From contig CADCWC010000306.1 of NCBI GenBank assembly GCA_902806305.1, positions 1-19,262 on the forward strand: a DNA stretch of 19,262 bases, given 5' to 3'. Shown here one piece after another: positions 8,159-13,984 of this stretch (positions are counted from its first letter, which is position 1; each line of letters opens with the position of its first letter). The position numbers were made by a program, and so were the translations under genes. Below the pieces are notes generated by a model, which saw only the letters and a program-made list of their open reading frames with translations, did no database searches and was not told the DNA's origin. The stretch comes from an uncultured Thermoleophilia bacterium (GTDB lineage: Bacteria > Actinomycetota > Thermoleophilia > Gaiellales > F1-60-MAGs149).

Positions 8159-9961
8159 TCAGCCCGCGCGGCGCTCGGGCGGCAGCGAGGCGGCCTTCGA
8201 GATGACGTAGGCGGAGTTGATGAGTCCGAGGTGCGAGAACGCCTGGGGGAAGTTGCCGACCTGGCGCCCGGTCGTCGAGTCCCACTCCTCGGCCAGCAGC
8301 CCGAGGTCGTTGCGGAGCCCGAGCAGCCGCTCGTAGAGCGCCCGCGCCTCGTCGATCCGCCCGCTCAGGGCGAGGTTGTCGACCAGCCAGAAGGTGCAGG
8401 CCAGGAACGCGCCTTCGCCGGGAGGCAGCCCGTCCACCGGCCGGCCGTCCTCCACGTCGGTCTCGTAGCGCAGCACGAAGCCGTCACGGAGGAGCGTCCG
8501 CTGGATGGCCTCCACCGTCCCGATCACGCGCCGGTCGGTCGCCGGGAGGAAGCCGACCAGCGGGATCAGGAGCAGGGAGGCGTCGAGCTTGCGCGAGCCG
8601 TAGGCCTGCACGAAGGACCCGAGCTCCTCGTCGAACCCCTCGGCACAGACCTGGGCGTGGATCTCGTCACGCAGCTGCCGCCAGTCCTCGACGGGACCCG
8701 GCAGCTCGAAGTCCTCGACCGCCTTCACGGCCCGGTCGAACGCGACCCAGGCCATGACCTTGGAGTGCGTGAACTGCTGCCGCGGCCCGCGGATCTCCCA
8801 GATCCCCTCGTCGGGCTCCCGCCACCGTGTGGCCAGGAACTCGAGCAGCTTGCGCTGGAGGGCCCAGGAGATCGGGTGCGGCACGAGTCCGAGCCGGCGG
8901 GCCTGGTGCAGCGCGTCGACCACCTCGCCGTAGACGTCGATCTGCAGCTGCTCCGACGCCGCGTTGCCGACGCGGACGGGGAGCGAGCGCTCGTAGCCCT
9001 CGAGCCAGTCGAGCTCGAACTCGAGCAGGCGGCGCTCCCCCGCCACGCCGTACATGATCTGCAGCTCCGACGGGTCGCCCGCCACCGTCCGCACGAGCCA
9101 GTCCCGCCACGCGGCCGCCTCGTCGGTGTAGCCCGCGCTCAGCATCGCGAGCAGCGACAGGGCGGCGTCGCGCAGCCAGCAGTAGCGGTAGTCCCAGTTG
9201 CGCACGCCGCCGATCTCCTCCGGCAGCGACGTCGTCGGTGCGGCCACGATCCCGCCCGTCGGGCCGTACGTGAGCGCCTTCAGGACCATCAGCGAGCGCT
9301 TGACCGCCTCGGACCACTCGCCCTCGTAGCGGCAGCGGTCGGTCCAGTCGCCCCACCACCCCTCCGTGTCGGTGCGCGCGTGCGTCGGGTCGATCGCCCG
9401 CGGCGGCGGCTCGTGCGACGGGAACCACGTCAGCACGAACGGGTGCGACGCGCCCTCCTCCACCGTGAAGTGGGCGACGGTGGTGAAGTTCTCGCCGACG
9501 ACCGGGACGTCCGTGTGCAGGATCAGCCCGTCGGGGCCTGCGACGGCCACCAGGCCGTCACCGCTGCGGTGCACCCAGGGGACGATGCCGCCGTAGTCGA
9601 ACCGCATCACGAGCTCCATGCGCATGTCGACCCGGCCGCGCACGCCCTCGACGATCCGGACCACGTCGGGGTTGCGACCGCGAGGCGGCATGAAGTCGAC
9701 CACGCGCACGGCGCCGTCCGGCGTCTCCCACTCCGTGTGGAGCACGAGCGTGCCGTCCTGGTACTGCCGACGCGTGGCCAGGCCGGCGCCCTCGGGGGCG
9801 ATCAGCCAGCGCCCGTTGCCCTCCTGCCCGAGCAGTGCGGCGAAGCACGCGCCGGAGTCGAAGCGCGGCAGGCAGAGCCAGTCGATCGATCCGTCGCGGC
9901 CCACGAGCGCCGCGGTCTGGGTGTCGCCGAGCAGCGCGTAGTCCTCGATGGGCAGCGGCAT
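8159..9961 (-). CDS. GH15-family glycosidase (glucoamylase/trehalase-like)
   Basis: Intracellular (no signal peptide) 600-residue glycoside hydrolase. Residues 1-220 form the N-terminal beta-sandwich region, opening with IEDYALLGDTQTAALVGRDG and SIDWLCLPRFDS, typical of bacterial GH15. Residues 221-600 form the (alpha/alpha)6 catalytic barrel with GGVRNWDYRYCWLRDA (251-266), IMYGVAGERRL, RVGNAASEQLQIDVYGEV, GIWEIRG (386-392) and LLAEEWD (555-561). Glu389 and Glu558 or Glu559 are the likely catalytic acid and base. This variant resembles the mycobacterial GH15 enzymes characterised as trehalases as well as many annotated glucoamylases, so trehalose and alpha-glucans are both possible substrates. 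ATG is at 9959-9961. TATACC (9969-9974) lies seven bases upstream on the minus strand and no Shine-Dalgarno sequence is seen. A 19-bp tandem repeat lies further upstream. Confidence 0.92.
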   Translation of the reverse strand: MPLPIEDYALLGDTQTAALVGRDGSIDWLCLPRFDSGACFAALLGQEGNGRWLIAPEGAGLATRRQYQDGTLVLHTEWETPDGAVRVVDFMPPRGRNPDVVRIVEGVRGRVDMRMELVMRFDYGGIVPWVHRSGDGLVAVAGPDGLILHTDVPVVGENFTTVAHFTVEEGASHPFVLTWFPSHEPPPRAIDPTHARTDTEGWWGDWTDRCRYEGEWSEAVKRSLMVLKALTYGPTGGIVAAPTTSLPEEIGGVRNWDYRYCWLRDAALSLLAMLSAGYTDEAAAWRDWLVRTVAGDPSELQIMYGVAGERRLLEFELDWLEGYERSLPVRVGNAASEQLQIDVYGEVVDALHQARRLGLVPHPISWALQRKLLEFLATRWREPDEGIWEIRGPRQQFTHSKVMAWVAFDRAVKAVEDFELPGPVEDWRQLRDEIHAQVCAEGFDEELGSFVQAYGSRKLDASLLLIPLVGFLPATDRRVIGTVEAIQRTLLRDGFVLRYETDVEDGRPVDGLPPGEGAFLACTFWLVDNLALSGRIDEARALYERLLGLRNDLGLLAEEWDSTTGRQVGNFPQAFSHLGLINSAYVISKAASLPPERRAG

Positions 9962-9968
9962 GCCCGGA

Positions 9969-9974
9969 GGTATA
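9969..9974 (-). promoter_or_regulatory. Possible -10 element of the GH15 gene
   Basis: TATACC on the minus strand lies seven bases before the ATG, in the same leaderless-style position as at uvrA, uvrB and the SDR gene. The last base departs from TAnnnT and no good -35 is seen. The rest of 9962-10160 holds only the tandem repeat and no credible gene. Confidence 0.4.
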
Positions 9975-10085
9975 GCGGCTCAGCCTCGATCCACCGCCTC
10001 GATCACCTCCGCTTCGCGTAGCGACCCGGTGGGTTCTCGGACGTCTCGGACGGGCCGCTGCGCCGAGGACGTGCCGGGGCCCACG

Positions 10086-10142
10086 ACCGAAGGTCGGGGG
10101 TGGGACCGAAGGTCCGGGGGTGAACCGAAGGTCGGGGGTGAG
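10086..10142. repeat. Three tandem copies of a 19-bp repeat
   Basis: Units ACCGAAGGTCGGGGGTGGG (10086-10104), ACCGAAGGTCCGGGGGTGA (10105-10123) and ACCGAAGGTCGGGGGTGAG (10124-10142) are nearly identical, followed by a decayed CGAACGGT start. Each contains the small inverted repeat ACC-GAA-GGT next to a G5-run. The array lies 125-181 bases upstream of the GH15 start and 19 bases beyond the Rid gene stop. It may be a regulatory array or a slippage-derived minisatellite; no open frame uses it. Confidence 0.9.
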
Positions 10143-10160
10143 CGAACGGTGGATCCAGGC

Positions 10161-10553
10161 TCAGGTCCCGGAGGGGACCTCCGCCTCGGCCTCGATCTCG
10201 ACGAGGCAGCCCGGCACGACGAGACCGGACGTGCCGACCAGCGTCGAGACCGGTGGATGGTCGCCGAAGATCGCGCGGTGCCCGGCGGCGATCGCGTCCC
10301 AGTCCCGCTGCGGGGCCAGGGCGAACATGCGGGTCCGCACCACATCGGCCGCGGACCCGCCGAGCGCCTCCACCGCCCCGACGATCCGGGCGAGCGCCGC
10401 GCGGGTCTGCGCCTCCGCGTCGCCCGCGGGCCGTCCGTCCGCGTCGACCCCGAGCGTGCCGGAGACGAGGATGCGGGAGCCCACGCGCAGCGCCCGGCAG
10501 TACCCGACGTGCGCCTCCCAGGGCGTCCCGCTGCCGTGCCGCTCCACCCCCAT
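10161..10553 (-). CDS. Rid-family (YjgF/YER057c/UK114) protein
   Basis: 130 residues, the usual length for this trimeric family whose RidA members hydrolyse reactive enamine/imine intermediates. Seen are the N-terminal region PWEAHVGYCRALRVGSRILVSGT, the stretch QTRAALARIVGAVEALGGS, DVVRTRMFA, and the C-terminal strand CLVEIEAEAEV, all in family order. The Arg that precedes the last strand in true RidA proteins (E. coli Arg105) has no obvious counterpart: this region reads STLVGTSGLVVPG. It therefore probably belongs to an Arg-less Rid subfamily with unknown function rather than RidA itself. ATG at 10551-10553 gives the family length. TATGCT (10562-10567) lies eight bases upstream on the minus strand, again a leaderless-type arrangement. 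The gene stands alone, same strand as GH15. Confidence 0.85.
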   Translation of the reverse strand: MGVERHGSGTPWEAHVGYCRALRVGSRILVSGTLGVDADGRPAGDAEAQTRAALARIVGAVEALGGSAADVVRTRMFALAPQRDWDAIAAGHRAIFGDHPPVSTLVGTSGLVVPGCLVEIEAEAEVPSGT

Positions 10554-10561
10554 CCGGGGCG

Positions 10562-10567
10562 AGCATA
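10562..10567 (-). promoter_or_regulatory. Possible -10 element of the Rid-family gene
   Basis: The minus strand reads TATGCT, fitting TAnnnT, eight bases before the ATG. No Shine-Dalgarno sequence is visible, so a leaderless or very short-leader transcript is inferred. No clear -35 is recognised. Confidence 0.4.
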
Positions 10568-10676
10568 CCGAGGCGACGATCCCCTCCGCCGGTTCGCCGG
10601 TCCGCTCGGAAACGTTCCGCCACTCCGGCCGACGCCGCCGGTCCGACGACGGCCGCAGGGTGCCACCGCCCTGACG

Positions 10677-10716
10677 GACCGCCTGCGGTCGTCGCACAGG
10701 CGCGCGACCTGTGCGA
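10677..10716. promoter_or_regulatory. Two adjacent inverted repeats upstream of an unknown gene
   Basis: GACCGC (10677-10682) with GCGGTC (10685-10690), and TCGCACAGG (10692-10700) with CCTGTGCGA (10708-10716), are perfect inverted repeats one base apart. The second has 9-bp arms around seven bases. They lie 53-92 bases before the ATG of the plus-strand gene at 10769 and could be operators or leader hairpins. The rest of the 215-base divergent gap 10554-10768 shows nothing else recognisable. Confidence 0.45.
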
Positions 10717-10768
10717 GGATCGACCTCCCTCCCCCGGTTCCGCCGGGCCCCCTCCGAGAGGACCGACC

Positions 10769-11215
10769 ATGGCGCGTGGGTCGTTCGCCACGTTGAAGCT
10801 GCTGGGCTCGAAGGGCGCGAGCACGCCGCCCACCGACTGGACGGCCGTCGACCACCTCACCATCCGGCTCCGGCCGGGGGCGTGGCCGGACGGCACGCTG
10901 TTCCGGGCCGGGATGCCGATCCTCACCTACGACGTCGCGGCCGGCACGGTCACGAGCCTCGGGTTCCAGGACCGCCTCTACCGCCTCCCGGAGAAGGAGG
11001 ACGACTGCTTCCTGGCCGTGGGCTACCGGCCGGCGGGCGGCATCGTGGACGCGCCCGACGCGCCGACCCTCAAGGAGGTCCTCGGCCGTGGCATCGGCAC
11101 GCAGCAGAAGTCGTACGTCGGTCTGACCGCCGAGGAGTACCGCCTGCTCTCGAACGCGCTGCAGGCCTCGCCGCACTTCGTCCGCGTCGAGCGCGACGCG
11201 AAGGTCACCGTCTGA
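10769..11215 (+). CDS. Hypothetical protein, 148 residues
   Basis: I do not recognise this protein. It opens MARGSFATLKLLGSKGAST, has alternating beta-type stretches (HLTIRLRPGAWPDGTLF, ILTYDVAAGTVTSLGF, CFLAVGYRPAGGIVD), then a helical C-terminal part (EEYRLLSNALQAS, FVRVERDAKVTV). There is no signal peptide, membrane segment or cysteine cluster; one Cys is present. The gene looks real: ATG at 10769-10771 is preceded by GAGAGGA about six bases upstream, codons show high third-position GC, and the frame is closed by TGA at 11213-11215. The start sits well beyond paired inverted repeats at 10677-10716. The next plus-strand gene begins about 35 bases after its stop, separated by an SOS-box-like palindrome. 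It is probably a soluble mixed alpha/beta cytoplasmic protein. Confidence 0.75.
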   Translation: MARGSFATLKLLGSKGASTPPTDWTAVDHLTIRLRPGAWPDGTLFRAGMPILTYDVAAGTVTSLGFQDRLYRLPEKEDDCFLAVGYRPAGGIVDAPDAPTLKEVLGRGIGTQQKSYVGLTAEEYRLLSNALQASPHFVRVERDAKVTV

Positions 11216-11227
11216 CGCGACCGGTCC

Positions 11228-11255
11228 CGACATGCGAACATCTGTTCGCATGTCG
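11228..11255. promoter_or_regulatory. Long palindrome containing a LexA-type (SOS) box over a start codon
   Basis: Arms CGACATGCGAAC and GTTCGCATGTCG are perfectly complementary over 12 bp around ATCT. The core CGAACATCTGTTCG (11235-11248) fits CGAAC-N4-GTTCG, as in the boxes upstream of uvrA and uvrB. Both ATG candidates of the downstream gene (11232 and 11250) lie inside the palindrome. A repressor bound here would cover the translation start. The palindrome could instead act as a hairpin terminator for the upstream gene, but no T-run follows. Confidence 0.7.
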
Positions 11256-11582
11256 TCGAAGGGCTCGCCACACGCTCGCTTCCGCCGCGCGCTCGCCTCC
11301 GGCGATCCGCTGCTTATCCGGACCGCCGCGGCGGAGGTCGGACACATCGACCTGGGCGACGCCCTCGCCGTCTGCCGCGCGCTGCACGCCGCCGACGACC
11401 CGGCCTACGAGCGGGCGGCGGTCCGCTTCCTGGCCCGCTTCTGTCTCGAGGGTGGACCGGACCGGCTCTCCGACGTGGACGCCGCGCTGCGGGCCCTGGC
11501 GGCCGGCGGACGCGGCGAGCGAGCGGCCGACTTCCGCCGCGTGTGGCGTCGGCTCGGCCTGCCGGTCGACGCCCTCGGCTGA
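11250..11582 (+). CDS. Small helical protein of unknown function, candidate SOS gene
   Basis: A 110-residue protein, almost entirely alpha-helical by composition, rich in Ala, Arg and Leu. Parts seen: SPHARFRRALASGDPLLIR, AAAEVGHIDLGDALAVCRAL, YERAAVRFLARFCLEGG, LSDVDAALRALAAGG, and a short C-terminal helix ADFRRVWRRLGLP. It has no signal or membrane segment. The pattern reminds me of uncharacterised small proteins common in deep-branching actinobacteria, but I cannot name a family. ATG 11250 is preferred over ATG 11232 because the latter would put the LexA-type palindrome in the coding sequence; neither has a Shine-Dalgarno sequence. It ends six bases before the convergent aminopeptidase gene. 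Control by LexA is inferred from the operator match only. Confidence 0.7.
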   Translation: MSSKGSPHARFRRALASGDPLLIRTAAAEVGHIDLGDALAVCRALHAADDPAYERAAVRFLARFCLEGGPDRLSDVDAALRALAAGGRGERAADFRRVWRRLGLPVDALG

Positions 11583-11592
11583 CCGTCGTCAG
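11579..11592. other. Inverted repeat spanning two convergent stop codons
   Basis: CTGAC (11579-11583) and GTCAG (11588-11592) flank CGTC. The repeat contains the TGA of the plus-strand gene and the TGA of the minus-strand aminopeptidase gene. A near-identical junction occurs at 16829-16843. The stem is short, so terminator function is uncertain. Confidence 0.35.
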
Positions 11593-12827
11593 GCGAGCTG
11601 CCAGACGTCGTCGCGGATGATCGGCACGGCGACGCCGTCCCGGCCGACGCCGTCGACGTCGACCTCGGGCCCGCCGAGCATCACGTCCACGTGCGTGCGC
11701 GAGACGTTCAGGCCGCGCGCGCGGCGCTCGTCCGGGCCGGCGTCGCGTACGTCGGGCAACGCGTCGACGTAGCCTGCCCCCCAGGCGACGTGGGACGTGG
11801 CGTTCTCGTCGAACAGGGTGTTGTGGAACACGAGCCCTGTCTGCCCGACGCGCGACGTGCCATCGACGAGCGCGACCTCGCCGAGCTGGTTGGCGTGCTC
11901 GTCGGCGGCCAGGTCGGCGCGGACGGCGTCGGCACCCGCGGAGGCTCGCACGTCGACCACCCGGCCGCCCGCGAACCGCAGCTCGAGGTCGCGCACCTGC
12001 ACCCCTCGCAGCGTCAGGGGGCGGGTCGTGCGGAGGGTGCCCTCGGTCCGGCGGCGGTCGGGCGTCGTGAAGACCTCCTCCGTCGGGAGGTTCGCGATGT
12101 AGTGGCGGCCGTCCGGGGCGACCGAGTCGACACCGATCCAGCGCCCGCCCTCGAGCAGCCCCACGGCGAGGTCCGTGCCGGGTCCGCGGAAGCGCAGGTG
12201 ATCGAAGCGCCGGGCGTCGAGCTGCGCCCGTCGGGCGTCCAGGGCCCGCACGTGCGCCGTCCAGGCGGCCGCCGGATCGGGCTCGTCGAGGCGCACGGCG
12301 TGGGTCACCTCGGCCCACAGCCGCTCGAGGTCGGGCGTGCCGAAGACCTGCTCGGCCCAGGCGCCGGTCGGCCCGCCGATGACGAGCCACGGCGCGCGAC
12401 CCTCCACCGCCACCCGCGTCTGGGCGGGCACCCGCGGGAGCACGACCTGCGCCAGGCGCGCCGGGTCGACGTCGGCGAAGACGCTCGGGTCGAACGCTCC
12501 GGTGACGCTGACGTAGGCGCCGTCGGCGGCGAGCACCTCCTCGACCCGCGCCTCGAGCCAGGCGGGGACGTGGCCGAGCGACTCGACCGGCGCGGCCCGG
12601 GCGTGCTCGCGCCGGACGCGCGCGTCGTGATGGAGGACGTCGACGTAGCGGGCGCCGAGCGCGTACCCGGCGGCCGTGAGCGCCTGCATCAGCGGCGCAT
12701 GCTCGACATCCCCGGTGACGGCGAGCGTCTGGCCGGGTCGGAGGCCGAGCCCGACGCGGAGCGCGAGGTCGGCGTAGGCCCGACGGGACGCGTCGATGTC
12801 GACCCGTGGCGTGGTCGAGGCGGTCAT
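11589..12827 (-). CDS. M29-family (thermophilic aminopeptidase, AmpS-type) metallopeptidase
   Basis: Cytoplasmic exopeptidase of 412 residues that removes N-terminal amino acids with two divalent metals. Motifs in order: YADLALRVGLGLRPGQTLAV near the N-terminus; NLPTEEVFTTPDRRRTEG with Glu250/Glu251; LGEVALVD with Glu317; FHNTLFDENATSHVAWG with His346; SRTHVDVMLGGPEVDVDG with His379 and Asp381. These match the known ligand positions of Thermus AmpT and Staphylococcus AmpS closely, including numbering, and the length is typical. The ATG at 12825-12827 overlaps the stop of the upstream transglycosylase gene by four bases (ATGA), so translation is probably coupled. It is the last gene of the rpsA-coaE-transglycosylase-aminopeptidase run. 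The link to coaE or cell-wall turnover is positional only. Confidence 0.93.
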   Translation of the reverse strand: MTASTTPRVDIDASRRAYADLALRVGLGLRPGQTLAVTGDVEHAPLMQALTAAGYALGARYVDVLHHDARVRREHARAAPVESLGHVPAWLEARVEEVLAADGAYVSVTGAFDPSVFADVDPARLAQVVLPRVPAQTRVAVEGRAPWLVIGGPTGAWAEQVFGTPDLERLWAEVTHAVRLDEPDPAAAWTAHVRALDARRAQLDARRFDHLRFRGPGTDLAVGLLEGGRWIGVDSVAPDGRHYIANLPTEEVFTTPDRRRTEGTLRTTRPLTLRGVQVRDLELRFAGGRVVDVRASAGADAVRADLAADEHANQLGEVALVDGTSRVGQTGLVFHNTLFDENATSHVAWGAGYVDALPDVRDAGPDERRARGLNVSRTHVDVMLGGPEVDVDGVGRDGVAVPIIRDDVWQLA

Positions 12828-13390
12828 GTGAGTCTCCAGACGGTGCGGTAGTAGGTCTGTGCGCGACGGACCCGCGTGATGTAGTCGCGCGTCTCGGCGA
12901 AGGCGATCGCGACGGGCGTTCCCGGCGGCGTGCGGTCGATCCAGCGGTCGACGTTGGACTGGCCGGCGTTGTAGGCCGCCAGCGTCAGGTCGAGGCCGTT
13001 CGGCCGGCCACGGTAGCGACGCGTGAGGTGGCGGAGGTACCAGCAGCCGTAGCGGATGTTGATCTCCGGGTCGTCGAGGTCGGCGGGCGTGAAGCGACCG
13101 CCCCCCGTCCGCACCGCGATGCCCTGGGCCGTGCGCGGCAGGAGCTGCATCAAGCCGACCGCGCCCGCCGGCGAGCGGGTCGACGGCCGGAAGCGCGACT
13201 CGGTGTGGATCACCGCCGCGACGAGCGCCGGGTCGAGGTCGTAGTTCCGCGCGTGGGCGCGGATGACCGTCTCGTACCGCAGCGGGTAGCGGAGCCGGAC
13301 GTACCAGTCCGGCTCGGCCGCCACCGCCCAGACGGCCGTGAGGCCCACGAACACGGCCACCGCCGCGAGCAGGCCGAGGAGGCGCCTCAC
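12824..13390 (-). CDS. Membrane-anchored lytic transglycosylase (SLT domain)
   Basis: Peptidoglycan lytic transglycosylase of 188 residues. An N-terminal hydrophobic segment (about 4-25) would anchor it with the catalytic domain outside the membrane. The SLT domain (about 40-175) shows ALVAAVIHTESRFRPSTRS with catalytic Glu64, GAVGLMQLLPRTA (77-89), NIRYGCWYLRHL (111-122) and LAAYNAGQSNVDRW (137-150). These are the classical motifs of family 1 transglycosylases, and TRDYITRV at the end is also typical. The GTG at 13388-13390 overlaps the coaE stop as GTGA, and the next gene overlaps its stop as ATGA. It resembles the small SLT proteins encoded after coaE in other Gram-positive bacteria. It cleaves the MurNAc-GlcNAc bond to give 1,6-anhydro ends. 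Confidence 0.93.
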   Translation of the reverse strand: MRRLLGLLAAVAVFVGLTAVWAVAAEPDWYVRLRYPLRYETVIRAHARNYDLDPALVAAVIHTESRFRPSTRSPAGAVGLMQLLPRTAQGIAVRTGGGRFTPADLDDPEINIRYGCWYLRHLTRRYRGRPNGLDLTLAAYNAGQSNVDRWIDRTPPGTPVAIAFAETRDYITRVRRAQTYYRTVWRLT

Positions 13391-13980
13391 GCGCCGGTCC
13401 AGCGGGCCACGAGCGCCCCCACGGCCGCGTCCAGCCGCGCCAGGTCGCCGTCGTTGACGAGCACCGCGTCGGCGCGGGCGATCTTCCCGGCCTCCGGCAG
13501 CAGCCGCGCCTCCCGCGCCGCGAGGGCCTCCAGGTCGCCGCGCCGCGCCAGGCGGGCGCGCCGTTCGTCGTCGGGCGCCGTCACGACGACGACGCGGTCG
13601 TAGCGCCCCTCCAGTCCGGCCTCGTAGAGCAGCGGCACCTCGTTGACCGCGAGCGGCGGTGCCGGGCGCGATGCGGCGGCGGCGTCGAAGGCGCGCACGA
13701 CCAGCGCGCCGACCCGGGGGTGCAGGAGCTCCTCGAGCCACCGCACCGCCTCGGGGTCGGCGAACACGGCGGCCGCCACGCGCCGCCGGTCGACCGCGCC
13801 GTCGGCGTCGAAGACCTGCGGGCCGAGCCGCGTCCGCACGGCGTCCTTGATCTCCACCGTGCCGTAGAGGTCGTGCACGATCCGGTCCGAGCTGACGACC
13901 GCCGCGCCGTGGCGTCGGAACGCCTCCAGCGCGGCGGTCTTGCCCGCTCCGATCGCCCCGGTCAGCCCGACCCGGAGCGT
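13387..13980 (-). CDS. coaE: Dephospho-CoA kinase with apparent ACG start
   Basis: CoaE phosphorylates dephospho-CoA, the last step of coenzyme A synthesis. The 197 residues fit the family length. Parts seen: P-loop LTGAIGAGKT (6-15), VVSSDRIVHDLYG (28-40, with Asp32), LLHPRVGALV, NEVPLLYEAGLEGRYD and KIARADAVLVNDGD. The family normally begins M-x-x-VGLTGxIGxGKS. Here the aligned first codon is ACG (13978-13980), followed by LRVGLTGAIG. No ATG, GTG or TTG occurs in frame between the P-loop and the upstream part of rpsA that I checked (to about 14090). GAAGG lies nine bases before the ACG. The GTG at 13876-13878 would remove the P-loop and is rejected. It lies four bases after rpsA and overlaps the transglycosylase start by four. 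The ACG may be a real non-canonical start or a sequence error for ATG. Confidence 0.9.
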   Translation of the reverse strand, partial: TLRVGLTGAIGAGKTAALEAFRRHGAAVVSSDRIVHDLYGTVEIKDAVRTRLGPQVFDADGAVDRRRVAAAVFADPEAVRWLEELLHPRVGALVVRAFDAAAASRPAPPLAVNEVPLLYEAGLEGRYDRVVVVTAPDDERRARLARRGDLEALAAREARLLPEAGKIARADAVLVNDGDLARLDAAVGALVARWTGA

Positions 13981-13984
13981 CGCG

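Noticed and set aside
9965..9971. GGAGGT ribosome-binding sequence
   Set aside because: It lies on the plus strand where no credible gene starts; the GH15 gene it abuts is on the minus strand.
8231..10021. Plus-strand open frame of 596 codons opposite the GH15 gene
   Set aside because: GH15 motifs on the minus strand are clear; the antisense product has no recognisable domain.
10086..10142. CRISPR array
   Set aside because: The 19-bp units are directly abutting with no spacers, and no cas genes are present.
9948..10796. Plus-strand frame containing the 19-bp repeats as a repeat protein
   Set aside because: It overlaps the Rid gene antisense and lacks a ribosome-binding site and recognisable sequence.
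13387..13878. coaE starting at the GTG at 13876-13878
   Set aside because: This would remove the P-loop LTGAIGAGKT and the SSD motif that are encoded in the same frame upstream.
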